37,251 nucleotides of DNA. Source: Streptomyces rochei (GTDB lineage: Bacteria; Actinomycetota; Actinomycetes; Streptomycetales; Streptomycetaceae). Positions 31,395 through 37,251 of the stretch are shown one piece after another. The DNA lies in the NCBI GenBank assembly GCA_002155895.1, contig MUMD01000166.1:1-37251 (forward strand). The letters are read 5' to 3'. Numbering within the stretch: position 1 is the first letter of the stretch; each line of letters starts with the position of its first letter. The position numbers and the translations under genes are program-made. Below the pieces are notes generated by a model. That model searched no databases. It worked only from the letters and a program-made list of their open reading frames with translations, and was not told where the DNA came from.

Positions 31395-32572
31395 CCGACG
31401 CAGCACACCTGCGCCGCCGTACCGAGGAGCTGCTGGCCGCTCACCCGCCGGCGACCACCGACCGACTGGACTTCCTGCGGGCCCGCTTCGACGCGGGACT
31501 CGCCTGGGTCCACTTCCCGCAGGGCCTCGGCGGGCTCGGCGTCCCCCGCTCCCTCCAGGCGGTCGTCGACGCCGAACTGGCGGCCGCGGGCGCCCCCGAC
31601 AACGACCCCCGGCGCATCGGGATCGGCCTCGGCATGGCCGCCCCGACCATCCTCCAGTACGGCACCGAGGAGCAGAAGAGCCGCCTGCTGCGACCGCTGT
31701 GGACCGGCGAGGAGGTCTGGTGCCAGCTCTTCAGCGAGCCGGGCGCCGGATCCGACCTGGCCGCGCTCGGCACCCGGGCCGTCCGGGACGGCGAGGACTG
31801 GGTCGTCAACGGGCAGAAGGTGTGGACCTCCAGCGCGCACCTCGCCCGCTGGGCCATCCTCATCGCCCGCACCGACCCGGACCTGCCCAAGCACAAGGGC
31901 ATCACCTACTTCCTCTGCGACATGACCGACCCCGGCGTCGAGGTCCGGCCGCTGCGCCAGATCACCGGCGAGGCCGAGTTCAACGAGGTCTTCCTCACGG
32001 ACGTTCGCATTCCCGACGCCATGCGCCTCGGTGAGGTCGGTGACGGCTGGCGGGTCGCGCAGACCACGCTCAACAACGAGCGCGTCGCCATCGGCGGCAC
32101 CGCCGTCCCGCGCGAGGGCGGCATGATCGGCAAGATCGCCGCGACCTGGCGCGAACGCCCCGACCTGCGCACCCACGACCTGCACCAGCGGCTGCTCGGC
32201 CTGTGGGTGGAGGCCGAGGTCGCCCGGCTCACCGGAGTGCGGCTGCGCCAGCAGCTCGTGGCCGGACAGCCCGGCCCCGAGGGCGCCGGCATGAAGCTGA
32301 ACTTCGCCCGGCTCAACCAGGAGATCAGCGGCCTGGAGGTCGAACTCCTCGGCGAGCAGGGCCTGCTGTACGACGACTGGACCATGCGCCGTCCCGAACT
32401 GGTGGACTTCACCGGCCGCGACGCCGGATACCGCTACCTCCGGTCCAAGGGCAACAGCATCGAGGGCGGGACCAGCGAGGTCCTGCTGAACATCGTCGCC
32501 GAGCGCGTCCTGGGCCTGCCCGCCGAGCCGCGCACCGACAAGGACGTCGCATGGAAGGACCTCGCCCGATGA
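31391..32572 (+). CDS. Acyl-CoA dehydrogenase, catalytic subunit of a likely heteromer
   Basis: FAD-dependent acyl-CoA dehydrogenase of 393 residues with FSEPGAGSDLAALGTRA (FAD/substrate loop) and catalytic base E358 in SIEGGTSEV. Start ATG 31391 overlaps the MDR stop, and the stop overlaps the start of the next gene (ATGA), so the two subunits are made in step. Paired, unequal acyl-CoA dehydrogenases like this are known as α2β2 enzymes of steroid side-chain degradation in actinobacteria (ChsE1/ChsE2). Substrate here is unknown; no steroid ring genes are near. Confidence 0.9.
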   Translation: MTDAAHLRRRTEELLAAHPPATTDRLDFLRARFDAGLAWVHFPQGLGGLGVPRSLQAVVDAELAAAGAPDNDPRRIGIGLGMAAPTILQYGTEEQKSRLLRPLWTGEEVWCQLFSEPGAGSDLAALGTRAVRDGEDWVVNGQKVWTSSAHLARWAILIARTDPDLPKHKGITYFLCDMTDPGVEVRPLRQITGEAEFNEVFLTDVRIPDAMRLGEVGDGWRVAQTTLNNERVAIGGTAVPREGGMIGKIAATWRERPDLRTHDLHQRLLGLWVEAEVARLTGVRLRQQLVAGQPGPEGAGMKLNFARLNQEISGLEVELLGEQGLLYDDWTMRRPELVDFTGRDAGYRYLRSKGNSIEGGTSEVLLNIVAERVLGLPAEPRTDKDVAWKDLAR

Positions 32573-33657
32573 GCGCACAGCCGGATCTGCTCTACTCGGA
32601 GGAGGAAGAGGCGCTGCGCGCCGCCGTCCGGGACCTGCTCACCGACCACTGCGACCCGGCCGGCGTCATCGCCCGCACCGAGTCGGACACCCCGCACGAC
32701 CTGCCGCTGTGGAAGACGCTGGCCGACTCGATGGGCCTCGCGGGGCTCCTGGTCCCGGAGTCGCTGGGCGGTCAGGGCGCCACCCACCGGGAAGCCGCCG
32801 TGGTGCTGGAGGAGCTGGGCCGGGCCGTCGCCCCGGTGCCGTACCTGACCAGCGCGGTCGTCGCCACCGAGGCGCTGCTGGCCTGCGGGGCCGACGACCT
32901 GCTCACCGAACTGGCCTCCGCCACGACCGTCGCCGCACTGGCCGTGGGGCTGCACGTCTCCCCGGAAGGCGCCGTCCCGCACGTCCGGCTCGAGAACGGT
33001 GCCCTGCGCGGCGAGTTGACCGGCATCGCCGACGCGGCCGTCGCCGACGTGCTGCTGGTGCCCGCGGACGACGGGGGCCTGTACGCCGTGCGCACCGCCG
33101 ACGCTGCGGTGACCGTCACCCCGCAGGTCTCCCTGGACCTGACCCGGTCGGTGGCCCGCGTCCGCCTCGACGGCGCGGCCGGGCCGCGACTGGGCGACGC
33201 GGGGCCCGCCGTACGGCGCGCCCTGCGGTCCGGAGCCGGCCTGCTCGCCTCGGAGCAACTGGGCCTCGCCGACTGGCTGCTGACCGAAACAGTCCGCTAC
33301 CTGAAGGAACGCAAGCAGTTCAACCGGCAGGTCGGCGGGTTCCAGGCGCTCAAGCACCGGCTCGCCCGGCTGTGGCTGGAGGTGGCGGGCCTGCGCGCCG
33401 CCGCCCGCAACGCCGCCGACGCGCTGGTGACCGGCGCGGACACCGACGTGGCGGTCGCCGTGGCCCAGGCGTACGCGGCCCACGTCGCCGTGCGCGCCGC
33501 CGAGGAAGCCCTGCAACTGCACGGCGGCATCGGCATGACGTGGGAACACCCGGTCCACCTGTACCTCAAGCGGGCCAAGGCCGACTCGATCGCCTACGGC
33601 ACCCCCGGCGCCCACCGGGAGGCGCTGGCCGAGGCGGTGGACCTGCGCGCACCCTGA
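32569..33657 (+). CDS. Acyl-CoA dehydrogenase, partner subunit lacking catalytic Glu
   Basis: Divergent acyl-CoA dehydrogenase of 362 residues. The C-terminal half keeps the helical bundle (QLGLADWLLTETVRYLKERKQFNRQVGGFQALKHRLA and LQLHGGIGMTWEHPVHLYLKRAK). No EGT(x)E-type catalytic glutamate can be seen near the end. The middle β-domain is low in similarity and lacks the usual E(P)xAGSD loop. It is therefore likely a structural subunit of the enzyme encoded by the preceding gene. Start ATG 32569 overlaps the previous stop. Confidence 0.85.
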   Translation: MSAQPDLLYSEEEEALRAAVRDLLTDHCDPAGVIARTESDTPHDLPLWKTLADSMGLAGLLVPESLGGQGATHREAAVVLEELGRAVAPVPYLTSAVVATEALLACGADDLLTELASATTVAALAVGLHVSPEGAVPHVRLENGALRGELTGIADAAVADVLLVPADDGGLYAVRTADAAVTVTPQVSLDLTRSVARVRLDGAAGPRLGDAGPAVRRALRSGAGLLASEQLGLADWLLTETVRYLKERKQFNRQVGGFQALKHRLARLWLEVAGLRAAARNAADALVTGADTDVAVAVAQAYAAHVAVRAAEEALQLHGGIGMTWEHPVHLYLKRAKADSIAYGTPGAHREALAEAVDLRAP

Positions 33658-33680
33658 CGTACAGCCGTCACGCCCGGACG

Positions 33681-33706
33681 ATGCCCGTCCCCGCGGGGGC
33701 GGGCAT
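33681..33706 (+). terminator. Hairpin terminator of the MDR-acyl-CoA dehydrogenase operon
   Basis: ATGCCCGTCCCC and GGGGGCGGGCAT pair over 12 bp (one G-U) around a tight GC centre, starting 24 bp after the stop codon at 33657. Confidence 0.75.
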
Positions 33707-33841
33707 GTCCGTGCCCTGCGCGTCCGCGGACATGAACGACCGGCGGCGGTCCGGCCAACTCCCCGCACGGCCCTGCTCCCCGATGCCCTCGGGACCCCAT
33801 ACTCACAGGCGTCCCGTACGGCATCACCAGGGAGGCAGAGC

Positions 33842-34705
33842 ATGGCCCTCACCACCCGACGCAGAGCCCTCACCACGTTCGGCGCCGCCCTCGCGGGCGC
33901 CGTCGCCCTGCCCGCCGGCACCGCGCTGGCGTCCGAAGGCAGGCACGGGCCGCGCCCGTTGTGGCGCGCGCACGCCCACAACGACTACGAGCACCCCCGG
34001 CCCCTCCTCGACGCCCTCGACCACCGCTTCGGCAGCGTCGAGGCCGACATCTACCTCGTCGGCGGCCAACTCCTGGTGGCGCACGACCCCGAGGACCTCG
34101 ATCCGTCCCGCACCCTGGAATCCCTCTACCTCGACCCGCTCGCCGCCCGCGTCCGCGCGCACCACGGCCGGGTCTACCGGCGGGACCGCCGCGCCCTGCA
34201 ACTCCTGATCGACATCAAGACCGAGGGGGCGGCGACCTATCTCGAACTCGACCGCCGACTGGCCCGCTACAAGCACCTGTTCACCACCTACGCCCACGGC
34301 CGGGTCCACCCCGGCGCCGTCACGGCGGTGATCTCCGGCGACCGGGCCGCCCGCGCCCCCATGGAGGCCCAGCGCACCCGCCGCGCCTTCTACGACGGCC
34401 GGCTCAGCGACCTCGGCGGTCCGGCCCCGGCCTCCTTCGTCCCGCTGATCAGCGACAACTGGACGCTCAACTTCACCTGGCGGGGAGTGGGCGCCTTCCC
34501 GTCGGCCGAGCGGCGCAGGCTGCGGGAGATCGTCGACACGGCGCACGCCCGCGGGCAACGGGTGCGCTTCTGGGCGACGCCGGACCTGGCGGGACCCGCA
34601 CGGGACGCCGTGTGGAGCGAACTCCTCGCCGCGGACGTCGACCACATCAACACCGACGACCTCGCCGGCCTGGAGGCGTTCCTCGACGCCCGCCGCGACG
34701 CCTAG
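33842..34705 (+). CDS. Secreted GDPD/AIM6-like phosphodiesterase-fold protein
   Basis: Exported protein of 287 residues in the PI-PLC/glycerophosphodiester phosphodiesterase superfamily, nearest to the AIM6-type group. The signal peptide begins TTRRRALTTFG and ends about A30, compatible with Tat export. Active-site pattern: H46 in AHAHNDYEHP, E67/D69 in SVEADIY and H81 in VAHDP. A VPLISDNW segment and the C-terminal VDHINTDDLAGLEAFL are also typical. Start ATG 33842 follows GGGAGG. Substrate is unknown; phosphodiesters outside the cell are expected. It is monocistronic. Confidence 0.8.
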   Translation: MALTTRRRALTTFGAALAGAVALPAGTALASEGRHGPRPLWRAHAHNDYEHPRPLLDALDHRFGSVEADIYLVGGQLLVAHDPEDLDPSRTLESLYLDPLAARVRAHHGRVYRRDRRALQLLIDIKTEGAATYLELDRRLARYKHLFTTYAHGRVHPGAVTAVISGDRAARAPMEAQRTRRAFYDGRLSDLGGPAPASFVPLISDNWTLNFTWRGVGAFPSAERRRLREIVDTAHARGQRVRFWATPDLAGPARDAVWSELLAADVDHINTDDLAGLEAFLDARRDA

Positions 34706-34818
34706 CGCCGGCCGGACACCACTCGTTCGGAGGACAGGTCAGCCGCCCGGACGAACCCTCCGCTACGCCACACTTGCGGCCGAACGCCGCGAAGTGGACG
34801 TGGCGGAGGAGGTTGACG

Positions 34819-35013
34819 ATGGCCGTTTCCATCTCTGTGGTGCTGTTGCTGTCCGTCCTGGCGGTGATCTTCCTGCGCAACGGCGGGTTGAAGGTCTCGC
34901 ACGCCCTGGTGTGCCTGCTGCTCGGCTTCTACCTGGCCGGTACCAGCATCGCCCCGACCATCAGCAGCGGCCTGACCGCGACGGCGGACATCGTGGGCAG
35001 CCTCAGACCGTGA
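34819..35013 (+). CDS. 64-residue two-helix membrane protein
   Basis: Short gene with GGAGG before ATG 34819. The product is hydrophobic: helix 1 about 3-20 (VSISVVLLLSVLAVIFLR), a polar NGGLKVSH turn, helix 2 about 28-43 (LVCLLLGFYLAGTSI), then a small-residue tail ending SLRP. Similar tiny proteins occur in many streptomycetes, sometimes next to conjugation genes, but I know of no function and no such genes are here. Confidence 0.75.
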   Translation: MAVSISVVLLLSVLAVIFLRNGGLKVSHALVCLLLGFYLAGTSIAPTISSGLTATADIVGSLRP

Positions 35014-35037
35014 CGGCCGGAGCGGGGCGGTGTGCGG

Positions 35038-35415
35038 CTACGCGCCGACGAGGCGTGAGCGGATGAGGAAGCGGACCCCCTCGGGCGCCTCCAGCGAGAA
35101 GCCGCTGCCCCGGCCCGCGACGACGTCCACGATCAGCCTGGTGTGACTCCACACCTCGTACTGGCTGCGCGACATCCAGAACGCCACCGGCTCCGCCACG
35201 CCTTCGACGACCAACTCGGCGAGCAGGACGTCCGAGGCGCCGGTACGGAACTCGCCGGCCGGGTAGCACATGGGCGCGCTGCCGTCGCAGCAGCCGCCGG
35301 ACTGGTGGAACATCAGCGGGCCGTGCGCCTCCCGCAACCTCCGCAGCAGCACGGCCGCCTCGGGGGTGAGTTCGACGCGGGGGGTCTCCTCGTATGTGTC
35401 GCGCATGCCCCGCAT
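35038..35415 (-). CDS. DUF779-family protein
   Basis: Small protein of about 125 residues with the family hallmark FHQSGGCCDGSAPMCYP (three cysteines) and an acidic SQYEVWSHTRLIVDVVAGRGSGFSLE segment. DUF779 genes often sit beside aldehyde dehydrogenases and are suspected to help in aldehyde detoxification; no such gene is adjacent here. Two possible starts, ATG 35415 and ATG 35406, differ by three codons and neither has a clear ribosome binding site. It is convergent with the preceding small gene. Confidence 0.85.
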   Translation of the reverse strand: MRGMRDTYEETPRVELTPEAAVLLRRLREAHGPLMFHQSGGCCDGSAPMCYPAGEFRTGASDVLLAELVVEGVAEPVAFWMSRSQYEVWSHTRLIVDVVAGRGSGFSLEAPEGVRFLIRSRLVGA

Positions 35416-35463
35416 GCCAGCACGGGGAGGGTTGCGAGAGGGTTGCGAGCCCGGGGCGGCGGC

Positions 35464-35853
35464 TCAGACCTCCCCGGCCGCGGCGCGGGGCAGCACCGTG
35501 ACCCGGTGGAAGTTGCACTCCGAGGACGGGTCCGCCGGCGGCCTGGCCTGATGGGTCTTGAGCGCGATGCTCACCAGGCTCAGCAGCAGGTCCACGTCCG
35601 CGTCGCAGTCCAGGTGCACCGTCACCCAACGCGAGCCGGGCACCAGGCGGATGGCGCTGGAGCCGCCGAGGTCGTACTGGAACCGCTGGATGGCCCGCCG
35701 GGTCAGGTGGAGGTCCACGTCCCGGTCCGAGTGGAAGTGGACGATCTCGTCACGGACGGAGCGCAGCGCCCGTCCGGTTCCGCAACTGGCCGGACCCGCG
35801 GTGAGGTCGGGCCAGGCTTGCAGCCGCTCAAGGGCGCGCTGGGCCAGAGTCAT
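35464..35853 (-). CDS. Luciferase-domain (DUF5519-like) protein
   Basis: Protein of 129 residues with the conserved pattern SCGTGRALRSVRDEIVHFHSDRDVDLHLT...IRLVPGSRWVTVHLDCDADVDLLLSLVSIAL. This resembles the small streptomycete proteins named for a domain first seen in fungal or bacterial luciferase-associated contexts; no light production is implied. Start ATG 35853 follows GGGGGC. The C-terminal extension after residue 100 (ARPPADPSSECNF...) is variable. It is co-oriented with DUF779 (48-bp gap). Function is unknown. Confidence 0.7.
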   Translation of the reverse strand: MTLAQRALERLQAWPDLTAGPASCGTGRALRSVRDEIVHFHSDRDVDLHLTRRAIQRFQYDLGGSSAIRLVPGSRWVTVHLDCDADVDLLLSLVSIALKTHQARPPADPSSECNFHRVTVLPRAAAGEV

Positions 35854-35940
35854 GCCCCCATCGTCGCTCGATCACCGCGCCGCAACCAGAGGTTGAGCGA
35901 TTTGTAACCGGCACGTGAGGTAAACGGCGCCTGCCGAGCC

Positions 35941-35980
35941 GGGAAGACGCCGCGCGTACGGGCGCGGCGCGGCGCCTCCC
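35941..35980 (-). terminator. Hairpin after the LPMO gene
   Basis: CGCCGCGC (35948-35955), loop GTACGG, GCGCGGCG (35962-35969), with outer GGGA/TCCC pairing possible across 35941-35980. It lies about 14-53 bp beyond the LPMO stop. Confidence 0.65.
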
Positions 35981-35993
35981 TGGCCGATCCGGC

Positions 35994-37085
35994 CTACGGC
36001 GTCACACAGCCGATCGTGCCCACCGGGAAGTCGTTGCCCGTGGACGTCGCGGTGAAGCCGAAGGTCACGCTGCCGTCCGGTGGGATCACCCGATTGTGAT
36101 CCACGTTGCGCACCGTGACCGTACCGTCGGTCCCTCTGGAGAGCGAACCGTTCCACACCCCGCCGAGCGTGGTCCCGTCGCCGGGCCGCCACCGCACGGC
36201 CCAGCTGTTCAGCGGCTGCGTACCGTGGTTCATGACCTCCACAGAGCCCTGGAAGCCGCCGTTCCAGGAGTTCTCCACGTTGTAGACGGCCATGCAGTCA
36301 CCGGTGTGGGTGGGCGGCGGGGTCGTCGGGTCCGTCGGGGTGGGCGTCGGCTCCGGCGTGCCGCCCGAGCCGCGGATGCCGGTCACCTCGCCGTTGCCGC
36401 CGTCGAAGACGACGTCGGAGCAGGAGAAGAAGTTCTCCTGACTGTCCGAACGCACCCACTGCATGAAGATCAGCGCGTCGCCCGAGCGTCCGGACGGCAG
36501 CGCCAGGTCCCAGTAGTAGTGGCCCCCGTCGGCACCGGCCGAGCCCTGCTGGGCCGGGTCGGTCACCGTCTGGATCAGCTCGAGGTCGTCCCAGCCCAGC
36601 TCGGACGTGGGGGACCAGCCCGGCTTGGTGAGGTACACCCGGAAGTCGCCCGGGTGCGCGGCCCAGTTGCTGTACCGCACCTTGATCGTCGAACCGGACG
36701 TCAGATGCGTCCGCGGCCAGTCCGCCCGCGCCGCGTTGTACGCGGAGAAGTCGTACGGGGAGCGGTCGCCGGCGCTGCACAGCGTGCCGTCCGGCACATA
36801 GCCGGCGCCGCGCCCGCCCGCGTTGGAGTCGAGCACCGCGAACCAGTTGTACAGCGCCGTGGCGCCGCTCTGGTCGAGCGCGGCCCGGCACGCCGGGTTG
36901 GTCGGGTCCAGGGCGCCGGTGCCGGTCTTGGCGTCCAGCTGGCACAGGTAGGTCCGCGAGCCGGGCATCATCGCCACACCGTGCGCCTCGGCGCGGCCCT
37001 GCCCCAGCAGGAAGGTCACGCCGAGCGCGCTGAGCAAGGTGGCCAGTACCGCCGCGAGGGTGAGGGATCTGCTGCGTCGAGCCAT
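35994..37085 (-). CDS. Secreted cellulose-active LPMO (AA10) with CBM2, CelS2-like
   Basis: Copper-dependent lytic polysaccharide monooxygenase that oxidatively cleaves crystalline cellulose (C1 type). The signal peptide ends at A34, so H35 becomes the mature N-terminus. With H144 (WAAHPGDF) it forms the copper histidine brace, and F219 is the axial residue. These match S. coelicolor CelS2. Domain order: AA10 (35-230), Thr/Pro linker (about 241-260) and a CBM2 (about 261-363) with W-rich cellulose-binding face. Start ATG 37085 has GGGAGA upstream. It is 363 residues long. I saw no TGGGAGCGCTCCCA CebR-type box upstream within the window. Confidence 0.95.
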   Translation of the reverse strand: MARRSRSLTLAAVLATLLSALGVTFLLGQGRAEAHGVAMMPGSRTYLCQLDAKTGTGALDPTNPACRAALDQSGATALYNWFAVLDSNAGGRGAGYVPDGTLCSAGDRSPYDFSAYNAARADWPRTHLTSGSTIKVRYSNWAAHPGDFRVYLTKPGWSPTSELGWDDLELIQTVTDPAQQGSAGADGGHYYWDLALPSGRSGDALIFMQWVRSDSQENFFSCSDVVFDGGNGEVTGIRGSGGTPEPTPTPTDPTTPPPTHTGDCMAVYNVENSWNGGFQGSVEVMNHGTQPLNSWAVRWRPGDGTTLGGVWNGSLSRGTDGTVTVRNVDHNRVIPPDGSVTFGFTATSTGNDFPVGTIGCVTP

Positions 37086-37127
37086 GGGTTCTCCCGTCGA
37101 TGATCAGTGCATGACATTTCTCGGGTC

Positions 37128-37172
37128 GTGTACGCCGTGTACGCCGTGTGCGCTGCGTACGACGTGTGCGCG
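37128..37172. repeat. Degenerate 9-bp tandem repeats upstream of LPMO gene
   Basis: Five consecutive 9-bp units: GTGTACGCC, GTGTACGCC, GTGTGCGCT, GCGTACGAC, GTGTGCGCG. The first two are identical and the others differ at 2-3 positions. The array starts 43 bp upstream of the LPMO start codon. Confidence 0.75.
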
Positions 37173-37202
37173 GGGTGTGCCGGGGACGCGTGGTGGAACC
37201 CC

Positions 37203-37238
37203 CGCCCGTCCGGGGAAGGCGTGTCGGCCGGACGGGCG
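37203..37238. terminator. Perfect 11-bp hairpin at window edge
   Basis: CGCCCGTCCGG (37203-37213) and CCGGACGGGCG (37228-37238) around a 14-nt loop, with flanking CCC/GGGG that could extend it. It may end a transcript entering from the right on the minus strand, or it may be a copy of the interspersed palindrome. Confidence 0.55.
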
Positions 37239-37251
37239 AGGGGGTAGGGGG

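Overview
The window is high-GC DNA with the codon bias, GTG/TTG starts and short coupled operons of a Streptomyces chromosome. The gene order (urease accessory genes, a tripeptidyl-aminopeptidase-like secreted hydrolase, rocD, a pfkA, murT/gatD, the rppA-CYP158A2-cupin pigment operon, an ATP-dependent DNA ligase, and a CelS2-like LPMO at the far end) matches my memory of the S. coelicolor SCO1188-SCO1236 chromosomal-arm segment. Key residues agree with the S. coelicolor enzymes (RppA C138/H270/N303, CYP158A2 A245/C353, CelS2 H35/H144/F219). The source is therefore S. coelicolor or a close relative. I saw no tRNA, rRNA, CRISPR array, insertion sequence or phage gene, and no TTA leucine codon in the genes I called, although I did not scan exhaustively. 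No gene-free stretch exceeds about 210 bp.

Layout: (1) 1-1489, end of a urease operon (ureG, ureD). (2) 1617-6825, a secreted peptidase, an NAD-dependent epimerase/reductase, a PlsC acyltransferase and a ProP-like transporter, separated by strong hairpin terminators. (3) 6968-10103, a divergent RpiB-fold protein, then an Lrp regulator, an amidinohydrolase and rocD, which look like an arginine/ornithine catabolic unit. (4) 10181-14277, a compact four-gene sensing and uptake module: LytTR response regulator, two-TM small protein, sodium/solute symporter and LytS-type kinase. (5) 14305-19055, a mini-membrane protein, a CtaG-like protein, a phosphofructokinase and the MurT/GatD lipid II amidation pair. 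(6) 19225-21849, peptide deformylase, then a TetR regulator divergent from an acyl-CoA dehydrogenase with a palindrome-rich operator between them. (7) 21846-24693, rppA, P450 and cupin, which make flaviolin-type pigments. (8) 24862-28600, a small conserved protein, an aldehyde dehydrogenase, a NUDIX hydrolase and an ATP-dependent DNA ligase. (9) 28657-33657, a thioredoxin-reductase-like flavoprotein divergent from an XRE-cupin regulator, then an MDR oxidoreductase fused translationally to a two-subunit acyl-CoA dehydrogenase. (10) 33842-37251, a secreted phosphodiesterase-like protein, small orphan genes and a secreted LPMO with CBM2.

Most of the window is ordinary conserved Streptomyces core. 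The observations I find most worth following are: the RpiB-like protein that has lost canonical catalytic histidines; the amidinohydrolase next to rocD whose active-site asparagine suggests arginine dihydrolase rather than DDAH chemistry; the LytS/LytTR-symporter module with a 100-residue extracytoplasmic insert; a set of promoters that place the transcription start on the start codon (leaderless mRNAs), two of them divergent across a perfect palindrome; and the heteromeric acyl-CoA dehydrogenase operon.
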